This document shows positions 33,601 to 41,655 of a DNA stretch of 45,621 bases, piece after piece. The notes under the pieces are model-generated. The model saw only the letters and a list, made by a program, of their open reading frames with translations. It was not told the DNA's origin and searched no databases. Each line of letters opens with the position of its first letter. The first letter of the stretch is position 1. The DNA lies in the NCBI GenBank assembly GCA_016764435.1, contig JAESRX010000068.1, forward strand, positions 1-45,621. Reading direction: 5' to 3'. Made by a program: the position numbers and the translations under genes. This stretch comes from Flavobacteriaceae bacterium (lineage in GTDB: Bacteria > Bacteroidota > Bacteroidia > Flavobacteriales > Flavobacteriaceae).

Positions 33601-33821
33601 AAATTCTGATGAATAATGGGGATGTAATTATACCAGACCGTTTGGTTTTTTACCCTGGAAATAGGATCACAATTATCGACTATAAAACAGGAAATGAGGA
33701 GAAAAAACACCACAAGCAAGTAGTAGAATATGCCGCTGTGCTGTTGGATTTAGGCTACGAAGTATCGGAGATGCTTTTGGTTTACCTCGGAACGAACGTT
33801 GTGGTTAGGTCCGTACAGTAG
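30666..33821 (+). CDS. addA: UvrD-family helicase-nuclease, AddA-like
   Basis: This 1051-residue protein is the helicase subunit of an AddAB-type double-strand-break resection complex. SF1A motifs occur in order: Walker A ASAGSGKT (12-19), ITFTNKAANEMKSR, FIDEMQDTSEMQW (Walker B), LVGDAKQSIYRWRGG, TNYRS, VHIMTVHKAKGLEFPVV and YVALTRAVEQLYI. A C-terminal RecB-type nuclease domain retains GNLVHAML, PDRLVFYPGNRITIIDYKTG and a downstream QVVEYAAVL. The partner AddB-like gene is at 36747, separated by kbl and ompA. The symbol is by homology; short length relative to Firmicutes AddA (about 1230) is normal for this phylum. Confidence 0.88.
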   Translation: MPTTDLFQVYNASAGSGKTFTLVKEYLKIVLSTSNPFRFQQILAITFTNKAANEMKSRVLNNLQEFSKGKKNDIFLVLQEEMKCTDTLLISRAKKVIEKILQNYGAFSITTIDSFTHKLIKTFAFDLGLPLNFEVELDAQSLLNEAVDVLISTIGKNTEVTDLLIKFSIQKASEDKAWDITEDLRNVGRILLNETDSKNIRSLKDKTVADFNAYKKTLVARKILLEAEFLSIGVDGVKEIENAGLEIKDFYRSMFSTHFYHLKNNFSKATFFDQNTLKNHIENQNFYTKSKPDHIKNSIEAILPALLNLYEASEVVYQEYILINLVLQGLIPLAVLNNVNQALETIKEENNIRLNAEFNQMISDKIKDEPTPFIYERIGEKYRYYFIDEMQDTSEMQWQNLIPLINNSLSGVNDAGEFGKLMLVGDAKQSIYRWRGGKAEQFIDLSNKGKGPKSNPFFVPKNLKHLGTNYRSYSEVINFNNTFFTHSASHLSNVDYANLYATGSYQETNKNTGGFVQLSFLEKDEETKKFDFPAKVHDIICNLDSGFDKSEVCVLVRKRSQGVDVARYLSERGVRIISSETLQLQNSPAVLFLIDCLSVLCFPDNEEAKVKLLYFLHKHLKSEKILHVFLSDFSGLNTEDYFKKLEDYGVFFHLETYVQNSFYNGVEQLIKDFKLVEESDAYVQFFLDVVLEYQQNNSATLLDFLEFWERKKDSLSIVAPSTKGAVHIMTVHKAKGLEFPVVIFPYDLDIYKDMSPKTWLETSEIIKPFDALLVGLKKEIKYTGAEGTEKYLQHREEQELDNLNILYVALTRAVEQLYIVSEYKISKKGEENLNFYSGYFINYIKDLSLWDSAQLVYSFGDEKRISIKKKDTENLRLLSQKTFVSSSWDSLDISVVTKASVLWGTSQGEAINYGNLVHAMLAEVKTKEDIDAVLNAYISDGSIQEVNRETFYKILMEVVLHPDLLKCYEKGLKVYNEREILMNNGDVIIPDRLVFYPGNRITIIDYKTGNEEKKHHKQVVEYAAVLLDLGYEVSEMLLVYLGTNVVVRSVQ

Positions 33822-33951
33822 TATTTAGAAGTCAGTAGATTTAACAATTGTTATGAAAATTAATATTGAGGTGAAAAGATTGTTATTAATTTACTATAAA
33901 AACCAACTGAAAATAGCTTAAAAATAGTAATTTCGTAAAAAAAACATAACA

Positions 33952-35145
33952 ATGTACGGAACTATAAAGTCGCAATTAGCTAAAGAACTACAGGAAATTA
34001 AAGATGCAGGTTTGTATAAATCTGAACGTATTATTACCTCGTCTCAAGATGCAGTTATTAAAGTATCTACAGGAGAAGAAGTTATTAATTTTTGTGCCAA
34101 TAATTACTTGGGACTCTCTAATAATAAGGAAGTTATACAAGCGGCAAAGGATGTGATGGACACCCATGGTTATGGAATGTCTTCTGTACGTTTTATTTGT
34201 GGAACCCAAGATATTCACAAGGAATTAGAGCAAGAAATAGCTTCTTTTTATACGACTGAAGACACTATTTTATATGCCGCTGCTTTTGATGCAAATGGAG
34301 GTGTTTTTGAACCTATTTTAACGGCAGAGGATGCTATTATTTCAGATGCATTAAATCATGCTTCGATTATAGATGGGGTACGACTTTGTAAAGCAGGACG
34401 TTACAGGTATGATAATAACGATATGGCTTCCTTGGAAGCACAATTAATAGCCGCCAATGAAAAAGGGCATCGCTTTAAAATTATTGTGACCGATGGGGTG
34501 TTTTCTATGGACGGAATTGTCGCTAAGTTGGATGAAATCTGTGATTTAGCAGATAAATATGATGCCTTAGTAATGGTAGATGAATGTCACGCCGCTGGTT
34601 TTATAGGTAAAACAGGCCGTGGAACGGTAGAATTGAAAAATGTAATGGATCGTGTGGATATTATAACAGGAACACTTGGAAAAGCTTTAGGTGGAGCGAT
34701 GGGAGGATATACTACAGGGAAAAAAGAAATTATTGAAATTTTACGTCAACGTTCACGTCCTTATTTGTTCTCTAACTCTTTGGCTCCAGCCATTGTAGGT
34801 GCTTCATTGAAGGTGTTTGAAATCTTGACAAAGGATACGAGTTTACGTGATAAATTAGAGAAAAACACTAATTATTTTAGATCAAAAATGAGCGATGCTG
34901 GATTTGATTTAGTCGGAGCTGATGCTGCAATTGTTCCCGTAATGTTGTACGATGCAAAACTTGCCCAAACAATGGCGAATATGCTATTGAAGGAGGGGAT
35001 TTATGTTATTGGATTTTTCTTTCCGGTGGTACCAAAGGAAAAGGCACGTATTAGAGTGCAGTTATCCGCCGCGCATACGATGGAACATTTAGATAAAGCA
35101 ATACAATCTTTCATTAAAGTTGGGAAAACGTTGGGAGTTATTTAG
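33952..35145 (+). CDS. kbl: Glycine C-acetyltransferase (2-amino-3-ketobutyrate CoA ligase)
   Basis: This 397-residue PLP enzyme of threonine degradation converts 2-amino-3-ketobutyrate and CoA to glycine and acetyl-CoA. The active-site residues fall at the same numbers as in E. coli Kbl: His136 (LNHASIIDG), Asp210 and His213 ([11 protein letters not shown]), and the PLP Lys244 ([15 protein letters not shown]). No threonine dehydrogenase gene is in the window. It sits between addA and ompA with a TAATTTCG promoter-like box at 33928-33935, one base off consensus. Confidence 0.95.
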   Translation: MYGTIKSQLAKELQEIKDAGLYKSERIITSSQDAVIKVSTGEEVINFCANNYLGLSNNKEVIQAAKDVMDTHGYGMSSVRFICGTQDIHKELEQEIASFYTTEDTILYAAAFDANGGVFEPILTAEDAIISDALNHASIIDGVRLCKAGRYRYDNNDMASLEAQLIAANEKGHRFKIIVTDGVFSMDGIVAKLDEICDLADKYDALVMVDECHAAGFIGKTGRGTVELKNVMDRVDIITGTLGKALGGAMGGYTTGKKEIIEILRQRSRPYLFSNSLAPAIVGASLKVFEILTKDTSLRDKLEKNTNYFRSKMSDAGFDLVGADAAIVPVMLYDAKLAQTMANMLLKEGIYVIGFFFPVVPKEKARIRVQLSAAHTMEHLDKAIQSFIKVGKTLGVI

Positions 35146-35183
35146 AAATAATCTAAAAATAAGGCACAATCAATATTATTTTG

Positions 35184-35191
35184 TAGATTTG
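35184..35191 (+). promoter_or_regulatory. -7 box TAGATTTG of ompA
   Basis: An exact TAnnTTTG match about 72 bases upstream of the ompA ATG; the AT-rich leader fits a highly expressed outer-membrane protein gene. A TTG at -33 spacing was not seen. Confidence 0.55.
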
Positions 35192-35263
35192 CTTTTAGTT
35201 TCTATTGATTTAGAACTATAAAGTTAAAAAAATTAAAAAGAACATTAAATTAAATTATTGAAA

Positions 35264-36667
35264 ATGAAACATTTGAAAACGGCCTTGATGGCTTTATTAA
35301 TCGTTGCAGGTTTTAGCAACATGAACGCTCAGGATGAAGGAAATCCATGGGCAATAGGTTTCGGTGTAAACGCAGTGGATTTTTACCCTGCTAACATTAG
35401 TGGTATGACTACGCCAGCTGGAAACTCTACGGTTTGGTTTGACGAGTTTGTGAATGCAGATGACCATTATAACATGATCCCTTCTATCTCTAGAATTAGT
35501 GTGGGAAGATACTTAGCTGATGGTTTTAGCTTTGAAGTTGCTGGTACATTGAATAAAATTGAAAAAATAGGTGATGTGTCTGTTAGTGATTATTCTTACT
35601 TTGGTTTGGATGCGGCTATAAAATATGATTTGAACAATGTGATCGGTGAAACGGCATGGTTTGATCCTTATTTATCTATTGGTGGAGGTTATACCTGGTT
35701 AGATGTAACTAAAAACACAAATGGTACAGGAACATTTAATGGTGGAGCTGGAGTTAACTTTTGGTTCTCTGACAATATCGGATTAAATATTCAAACAACT
35801 TACAAACACTCTTTTGATAGTGATTACGTAAGACAACACTTTCAACATGCTGCAGGTATCATCATCAAGTTTGGTGGAACTGATACGGATGGAGATGGTA
35901 TCTTTGATAAAGACGATGCTTGTCCAACGGTATTTGGATTGAAAGAATTTAACGGATGTCCAGATTCTGATAATGACGGAATTACGGATGCTGAAGATAA
36001 ATGTCCTAACACTGCAGGTTTAGCTAAATTTAATGGTTGTCCTGATACTGATGGGGATGGAATCATTGACACTAAAGATGCATGTCCTAAAGTAAAAGGA
36101 ACTAAAGCAAACAAAGGATGTCCTGATACGGACGGAGATGGTATTGTAGACGGAAAGGATAAATGTCCTAAAGTTGCAGGTCCAGTGGCTAACAATGGTT
36201 GCCCTTGGGGAGATGCTGATAAAGATGGAATCTTAGATAACGTAGACAAATGTCCACAAGTTCCTGGGGTTGCTTCTAACTATGGATGTCCAGCTGATAA
36301 AATAGTAACTGAAGAGACTAAAGCAGCATTGCAAGAATTAGCAAGAACTGTTTATTTTAATTCTTCTAAAGCGACCTTCAAAACTAAAACATACGCACGT
36401 TTAGATATGATTGTTGGAATTATGAATGAATATCCAAAAGCTAAATTTCATATCGAAGGGCATACAGATTCTACAGGATCTAGTGCTGGTAACCAACGTT
36501 TATCTGATACTAGAGCAAACGCGGTAAGAGATTACTTAATCACTAAAGGAATTGTTGCTGGAAACTTAACAGCACAAGGATACGGTGAAGGTCAACCAGT
36601 TGACTCTAATGCTACTCGTTCAGGAAGAGCTAATAACAGAAGAGTTGAAATCAAATTGGTTAACTAA
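35264..36667 (+). CDS. OmpA family protein with thrombospondin type 3 repeats
   Basis: The protein has 467 residues from the ATG at 35264 (MKHLKTALMALLIVAGFSNMNAQ is the signal peptide); an in-frame TTG at 35258 is less likely. Domains: an eight-strand-type barrel (about 25-205), five calcium-binding thrombospondin type 3 repeats (about 206-345; D-x-D-x-D-G-I and CP motifs, each ending NGCP/KGCP/YGCP), and a C-terminal OmpA peptidoglycan-binding domain (about 355-467) with HIEGHTDSTGSSAGNQRLSDTRA. It links the outer membrane to the cell wall. It is monocistronic, with a promoter and a strong terminator (36697-36724). Confidence 0.95.
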   Translation: MKHLKTALMALLIVAGFSNMNAQDEGNPWAIGFGVNAVDFYPANISGMTTPAGNSTVWFDEFVNADDHYNMIPSISRISVGRYLADGFSFEVAGTLNKIEKIGDVSVSDYSYFGLDAAIKYDLNNVIGETAWFDPYLSIGGGYTWLDVTKNTNGTGTFNGGAGVNFWFSDNIGLNIQTTYKHSFDSDYVRQHFQHAAGIIIKFGGTDTDGDGIFDKDDACPTVFGLKEFNGCPDSDNDGITDAEDKCPNTAGLAKFNGCPDTDGDGIIDTKDACPKVKGTKANKGCPDTDGDGIVDGKDKCPKVAGPVANNGCPWGDADKDGILDNVDKCPQVPGVASNYGCPADKIVTEETKAALQELARTVYFNSSKATFKTKTYARLDMIVGIMNEYPKAKFHIEGHTDSTGSSAGNQRLSDTRANAVRDYLITKGIVAGNLTAQGYGEGQPVDSNATRSGRANNRRVEIKLVN

Positions 36668-36696
36668 TTTGAAACTCTTTTAAAATATTTTATAAA

Positions 36697-36724
36697 AAGC
36701 CATTTCATTTGAAATGGCTTTTTT
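36697..36724 (+). terminator. Rho-independent terminator after ompA
   Basis: A perfect 10-base stem (36697-36706 with 36711-36720; arm AAGCCATTTC), a 4-base loop and a T run. It overlaps the 5' end of the longest frame of the next gene, supporting the later start at 36747. Confidence 0.92.
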
Positions 36725-36746
36725 ATTTTTATACAAATTTTATAGT

Positions 36747-39497
36747 ATGTCATCTTTAAAGTCCTCTTTTATTGCGCGCGTGGTTAGCGAAGTTTTACAA
36801 CACCCTAATGTTGCGTCTGCACTTTTTGTATTGCCAAGTCAGCGTTCTTGTTTGTTTTTAAAAGAAGAACTAAAAAAACAATTAAAAACGGCCGGATTTT
36901 TACCGGAAATAATTAGCATAGAGGCGTATATACAAAAAATGGCGGGCTTGCGCATGGTGGACTCGGTACAGTTAGTGTTTGAGTTTTACCAAGTGTATTT
37001 AAAGCATACGCCTAAAGATAAAGTAGAACCTTTTGAAAGTTTTATCCATTGGGCCACCACAGCCTTACATGATTTTAATGAAATAGATAGCTACCTGGTA
37101 GATCCCCATGAAATATTTACGTATTTGAGTGATATTAAACGCATGGAAAGTTGGTTAACAGAGGATGAAAAACCAACGGTATTAACCACTAAATATTTGC
37201 ATTTTTTCGAAAAACTACATAATTATTATAAAAGTATTACTGCTCAATTATCTGAAAAAAACATTGGCTACCAAGGACTAGTCTACCGAACAGCTACCCA
37301 TAAATTAAACGATTTTATGGAGGCTTCTAAAGGGACGATGACCTATTTTGTAGGGTTTAATGCCTTGAATAAAGCAGAAGAAACCATCTTTCAAGCATTA
37401 TTAGAGGAACAATTGGCAACGGTGTATTGGGATACGAGCACCGTAATTATGAATCCTGTAAACGAAGCAGGTAATTTTTTACGCTCTTTTAAAGAAACGT
37501 GGCCTTATTATCAACAGCATCCATTTAATTGGATTGAAGACATTGACTTTAGTAAAAAAACATTGAACTGTGTAGGAGCGCCTAAAAACGTAACCCAACT
37601 TAAATTTGTAGGAGAACTAATTCAGAAAATAGGGACACCACAAAATACAGCACTGATATTAGCCAACGAAAATCTATTGCCACTAACCCTTACATCACTT
37701 CCTGCATCTGTAGGTAAGGTAAACATTACTATGGGGTTTCCATTGCATCAAATAGGACTGTCTAGTCTGTTCGATTTGTTTTTTAAAATGCAATTAAATG
37801 TTGATAAATTTCAAAAACAAGCCTTTTATTATAAAGATGTGTTGGCTTTATTAAACCACCCTTATATTAAAAAGTTAGTAAGCCACCTTAATTGTGAAAC
37901 ACAAGTGGCCTTACTCGAAAAAGAAATGGTTTTGCAAAATGTTGTTTTTTTAAGTCCTGCTGTTATTAAAAAAACACTCAAAGGAGTAGCGGCTCATTTC
38001 TTACACTTTTTTGAAATATGTACGGATATAAGTGTCCTTTTAGACCGACAAATTTCTTTATTAGAATTTTGGATGCTACAAGTCGAAGGCTTAGATAGAG
38101 AATTTTCATATCGATTTTTAAGCGTGTTTAAGCAATTAAAAAACCTGAACACTAAGTATGGATACATTGGATCTGTACGTGTGTTACAACAGTTCTATAG
38201 GTTGTTAACCCAGCAGGAGAGTTTATCTTTTCAAGGGAAACCTTTTGAAGGTTTACAGTTAATGGGAATGTTGGAAACACGTGTGTTAGATTTTAAAACG
38301 GTGATTCTTACTTCCACCAACGAAGGTGTATTACCAAGCGGTAAAGGAGAGCAATCATTTTTACCATTTGAGATTAAAAAGATGTTTGGAATTCCTACGT
38401 ATCAGGAAAAAGACGCCATTTTTTCCTATCACTTTTATAGGCTGATACAGCGTGCAGAAAATGTTTACTTACTTTATAATACGGAACCGGATGCTTTTGG
38501 AGCCGGAGAAAAAAGTCGTTTTATTACGCAATTGAGTTATTATTACGACAATGTTAAAGACCATTTAATTAGCCCTACCGTTGCTAAGTTGGAAGATACG
38601 GTGCTGGAAATAACTAAAACTAACGACGTAATAGATCGTTTAAAGGCATGGGCGGTAAATGGTGTTTCACCATCGGCTTTAAGTGCTTATTTGTACAATC
38701 CTATTGCTTTTTACCAACGCTATGTATTGCGAATCAGAGAGGCTGCTGCAGTGGAAGAAACCGTTGCAAGTAATACAATGGGAACGGTGATTCACGAAAC
38801 CTTATTTTACTTGTACAAACCCTATATTGGTAAGTTTTTAGAGGAAGACGCTATTAAAAAGATGAAAGGAATGCTTCAAACAGTAATTAAAAAGCAATTC
38901 GAATTATTCTTTAAGAAAGGAGAGTTAGGATCTGGTAAAAACAAGTTGATTTTTGAAGTATCCATTCACCATATTACACGATTTTTAAACCAAGAATTAA
39001 GCCTGTTAAAAGAAGGAGGGAAGTTGAAAATTAGTAGTTTAGAGGCATCCATTAGTCGTTCTTTTACACATCCGTCCGTACAGTTTCCTGTTACTATAAA
39101 AGGATCTGTAGACAGGATAGATGTATTGGATGGGGTTACCAGAATCATTGATTATAAAACAGGAAAAGTAACCTTGTTAGATTTAAAAGTACCGGATTTA
39201 TCCTTGTTAAAAACGGATTATAAATATGCGAAACCACTGCAAGTATTAATGTATGCGTATTTGCATTTGAAAGATAAAAAAATGGTAGATATAGGAGAAA
39301 TGCACGCTGGTATTTACTCATTTAAAAATTTAAATGCAGGTTTTTTAGCAATGAATTTCACCGCCGCTAGAGGGAAAAAGGAAGCAAGTATAAGCGATGA
39401 AAAGATGGAGGAGTTCTCGGAAGTTTTTGCTCAGATAATGGCGGAAATTTTTGACATAAACACCCCTTTTACAGAAAAAACGGATTTGCCATTTTAA
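36747..39497 (+). CDS. addB: PD-(D/E)XK nuclease family protein, AddB-like
   Basis: The protein has 916 residues from the ATG at 36747; the frame opens at 36714 inside the ompA terminator, so that start is rejected. It is the nuclease subunit partner of AddA. The C-terminal nuclease motif is intact: GSVDRIDVLDGVTRIIDYKTGKV with a downstream QVLMYAYLHL. The N-terminus SALFVLPSQRSCLFLKEEL replaces a Walker A loop, so no ATPase is expected. The iron-sulfur Cys that precedes the nuclease domain in Bacillus AddB (CPF) is Asn here (AYLYNPIAFYQRY), so the cluster appears absent. An alpha/beta hydrolase gene follows 30 bases later. Confidence 0.86.
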   Translation: MSSLKSSFIARVVSEVLQHPNVASALFVLPSQRSCLFLKEELKKQLKTAGFLPEIISIEAYIQKMAGLRMVDSVQLVFEFYQVYLKHTPKDKVEPFESFIHWATTALHDFNEIDSYLVDPHEIFTYLSDIKRMESWLTEDEKPTVLTTKYLHFFEKLHNYYKSITAQLSEKNIGYQGLVYRTATHKLNDFMEASKGTMTYFVGFNALNKAEETIFQALLEEQLATVYWDTSTVIMNPVNEAGNFLRSFKETWPYYQQHPFNWIEDIDFSKKTLNCVGAPKNVTQLKFVGELIQKIGTPQNTALILANENLLPLTLTSLPASVGKVNITMGFPLHQIGLSSLFDLFFKMQLNVDKFQKQAFYYKDVLALLNHPYIKKLVSHLNCETQVALLEKEMVLQNVVFLSPAVIKKTLKGVAAHFLHFFEICTDISVLLDRQISLLEFWMLQVEGLDREFSYRFLSVFKQLKNLNTKYGYIGSVRVLQQFYRLLTQQESLSFQGKPFEGLQLMGMLETRVLDFKTVILTSTNEGVLPSGKGEQSFLPFEIKKMFGIPTYQEKDAIFSYHFYRLIQRAENVYLLYNTEPDAFGAGEKSRFITQLSYYYDNVKDHLISPTVAKLEDTVLEITKTNDVIDRLKAWAVNGVSPSALSAYLYNPIAFYQRYVLRIREAAAVEETVASNTMGTVIHETLFYLYKPYIGKFLEEDAIKKMKGMLQTVIKKQFELFFKKGELGSGKNKLIFEVSIHHITRFLNQELSLLKEGGKLKISSLEASISRSFTHPSVQFPVTIKGSVDRIDVLDGVTRIIDYKTGKVTLLDLKVPDLSLLKTDYKYAKPLQVLMYAYLHLKDKKMVDIGEMHAGIYSFKNLNAGFLAMNFTAARGKKEASISDEKMEEFSEVFAQIMAEIFDINTPFTEKTDLPF

Positions 39498-39527
39498 GAA
39501 TAGGAGCAATCCATAAAAATAAAAAAT

Positions 39528-40370
39528 ATGAAGGCAGTAGAAAATGTTCGAATAGCACAAGTAAAAAGTAAGCCAATAGTAGCCGATTTCTATTTTAAAA
39601 ATGATGGAAAACCGAAGCCTGTGGTGATTTTTTGTCATGGATACAAGGGATACAAGGATTGGGGAGCATGGAATTTAATGGTGGATTCCTTTGTGAATGA
39701 AGCCTTGTTTTTTACAAAGTTTAATTTCTCTCATAACGGAGGTACCATGGAAAATCCAATAGATTTTCCAGACTTGAATGCTTTTGGAGAAAATACCTTT
39801 ACGAAGGAATTGGATGATATAGAAACCGTATTGGACTATATTACTTCACATCCTGATTTTAAAGAAAATATAGACTTAAGTGATATTACGTTAGTTGGAC
39901 ATTCACGTGGGGGAGGAACTGTATTGGTAAAAGCGGGAGAAAGTACGCGTATTAAGCGTGTTGTTTCTTGGGCAGGTGTTTCTGATTTTGGAGCTCGTTT
40001 CCCTACGGGCGATGCCTTGGCAGAATGGAAAGCAAATGGCGTAGCATATATAGAAAATGCACGAACCAAGCAGCAGATGCCTCATGTATTTAATTTTTAT
40101 ACCAATTTTAAAGAAAACGAAGCACGTTTAACCATTCAAACAGCCGTTGAAAATTTAAAAATCCCTCAATTGATCATTCAAGGAGCGGGAGATGAAGTTG
40201 TAAAACCAGCGGAAGCCATACGTTTACAAGAGTGGAATCCAACTGCAATTCTAAAATTGATTCCCAATGCCAATCATACTTTTGGTGCGGTACATCCATG
40301 GACTAAAGAGACGATGCCGAGTGATTTAAGAGCTGTAGTAGAAGCCACTATTGATTTTATCAAGCAGTAG
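39528..40370 (+). CDS. Alpha/beta hydrolase
   Basis: This 280-residue cytoplasmic serine hydrolase has a clear triad: nucleophile Ser in VGHSRGGGTVL (about residue 125), Asp in IQGAGDEVVKPAEA and His in IPNANHTFG. The oxyanion region is IFCHGYKGYKDWGAWN. The family includes dienelactone-hydrolase-like and acyl esterase members; the substrate is not predictable. It lies 30 bases after addB and before a shared bidirectional terminator, so it is probably co-transcribed with addB. Confidence 0.9.
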   Translation: MKAVENVRIAQVKSKPIVADFYFKNDGKPKPVVIFCHGYKGYKDWGAWNLMVDSFVNEALFFTKFNFSHNGGTMENPIDFPDLNAFGENTFTKELDDIETVLDYITSHPDFKENIDLSDITLVGHSRGGGTVLVKAGESTRIKRVVSWAGVSDFGARFPTGDALAEWKANGVAYIENARTKQQMPHVFNFYTNFKENEARLTIQTAVENLKIPQLIIQGAGDEVVKPAEAIRLQEWNPTAILKLIPNANHTFGAVHPWTKETMPSDLRAVVEATIDFIKQ

Positions 40371-40385
40371 ATTTCGTATTAGCAA

Positions 40386-40427
40386 AAAAAATCCCAAATA
40401 AGAAGTGATTCTTATTCGGGATTTTTT
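40386..40427. terminator. Bidirectional terminator between hydrolase and trpS
   Basis: A stem of 6 plus 8 pairs with one mismatch (AATCCC at 40390-40395 with 40418-40423; AATAAGAA at 40397-40404 with 40409-40416) is flanked by an A run on the left and a T run on the right. It therefore serves both convergent genes. Confidence 0.9.
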
Positions 40428-40468
40428 ATTAGTTATAGTCCTCCTCATTGAGGAGTTGCAGGGGGAAT

Positions 40469-41437
40469 TTAATACCCCAGTTTTGTTCTCACTCTTTTTA
40501 AAACATCGTTTGCTATAATACGTGCTTTTTCAGCGCCTATAGCCAATGCTTTGTCTATCTCATCTACATTTTCCATATAGTAATTATAGCGTTTTCTTTC
40601 TTCGCTGTACTTGTCTATCAATAATTCGTAAAATGCTTGTTTTGCATGTCCGTAACCGAAGTTTCCGGCTTCGTATTTGGCACGTAAATCCGCAATTTGT
40701 TCCTCGTTTCCAACTAATTTATACAGGTTGAATAAATTACAGGTATCAGGGTTTTTTGGATCTTCCATCGGAGTAGAATCCGTCTTGATTTTCATAATTT
40801 GCTTGCGCAGTTTTTTATCATCCAAAAATAAATTGATGATATTGTTTTGCGACTTACTCATTTTTCCTCCATCGGTACCAGGAACATACATGGTTCCTTC
40901 TTGTATTTTAGCATCGGGAAGGACAAATGTTTCTCCCATTTGATGGTTGAATCTACTAGCAACATCACGGGTCATTTCTAAATGCTGTAACTGGTCTTTT
41001 CCTACAGGAACTATCTCTGCGTCGTATAGTAAAATATCGGCTGCCATTAGCATTGGATATGAAAATAGACCTGCGTTTACATCGTCTAAACGGTCTGCTT
41101 TATCTTTAAATGAGTGTGCAAGTGTTAAACGTGTATAAGGATAGTAACAGCTCAAATACCATGTTAATTCGGTCGTCTGTGGAATGTCACTCTGCTTATA
41201 AAAAACAGTTTTATTAATGTCTAATCCAAAAGCAAGCCAGGCAGCAGCAGTACTGTAAGTGTTTTGTCTAAGTTCGTTTCCGTCTTTTATTTGCGTTAGC
41301 GAATGCATGTCCGCAATAAATAAGAACGATTCGTTGTTAGGATTTTTAGACATTTCAATTGCAGGAACAATTGCGCCTAATAAATTTCCTAAATGTGGTG
41401 TTCCGGTGCTTTGTACACCTGTTAAAACTCTTGCCAT
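40469..41437 (-). CDS. trpS: Tryptophan--tRNA ligase
   Basis: This class I aminoacyl-tRNA synthetase has 322 residues from the ATG at 41437 (MARVLTGVQSTGTPHLGN). A longer frame to 41458 only adds seven residues across a promoter box. The HIGH-like signature is TPHLGN (13-18), and the KMSKS loop appears intact as GGKMSKSQNN. The tryptophan pocket segments GLFSYPMLMAADILLY and VGKDQLQHLEMTRDVA are normal. It is convergent with the hydrolase gene and monocistronic. Confidence 0.97.
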   Translation of the reverse strand: MARVLTGVQSTGTPHLGNLLGAIVPAIEMSKNPNNESFLFIADMHSLTQIKDGNELRQNTYSTAAAWLAFGLDINKTVFYKQSDIPQTTELTWYLSCYYPYTRLTLAHSFKDKADRLDDVNAGLFSYPMLMAADILLYDAEIVPVGKDQLQHLEMTRDVASRFNHQMGETFVLPDAKIQEGTMYVPGTDGGKMSKSQNNIINLFLDDKKLRKQIMKIKTDSTPMEDPKNPDTCNLFNLYKLVGNEEQIADLRAKYEAGNFGYGHAKQAFYELLIDKYSEERKRYNYYMENVDEIDKALAIGAEKARIIANDVLKRVRTKLGY

Positions 41438-41455
41438 AATTGTATATTTCGACAA

Positions 41456-41463
41456 CAAAAATA
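41456..41463 (-). promoter_or_regulatory. -7 box TATTTTTG of trpS
   Basis: An exact TAnnTTTG match on the minus strand, 18 bases upstream of the chosen trpS start and overlapping the alternative upstream start, which it argues against. Confidence 0.5.
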
Positions 41464-41655
41464 CGGATAATAACCAAAGAAATTGGCGATTGTCAATTTT
41501 ATTCTTTGTGGCTTTAAAATTTATCTTTTTAGAAAGTCTTGTGTGGATTACTTCTCTTTTTATCTAAAAAATCTACGCTCTGGATATTATGGTTGAATCA
41601 GCCCATTATTTTCTTCTGAAAAAACGAAGAAGGAATCCTTAATATTGATTTATAA

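Noticed and set aside
35842-36249. 135-codon minus-strand frame with repeated SxSGxPL units
   Set aside because: It is the antisense of the thrombospondin type 3 repeats of OmpA, so its repetitiveness is derived from them.
35880-36300. Regular repeats suggestive of a CRISPR array
   Set aside because: The repeats are coding (DTDGDG and CP motifs), vary at third positions and have no uniform spacers.
36714-36746. Upstream start for the AddB-like gene
   Set aside because: It falls inside the ompA terminator hairpin and would not be present on an addB transcript made downstream.
39345-39638. 97-codon minus-strand frame over the addB/hydrolase junction
   Set aside because: It is antisense to two well-supported genes and rich in Tyr/Phe/Leu as expected from antisense AT-rich DNA.
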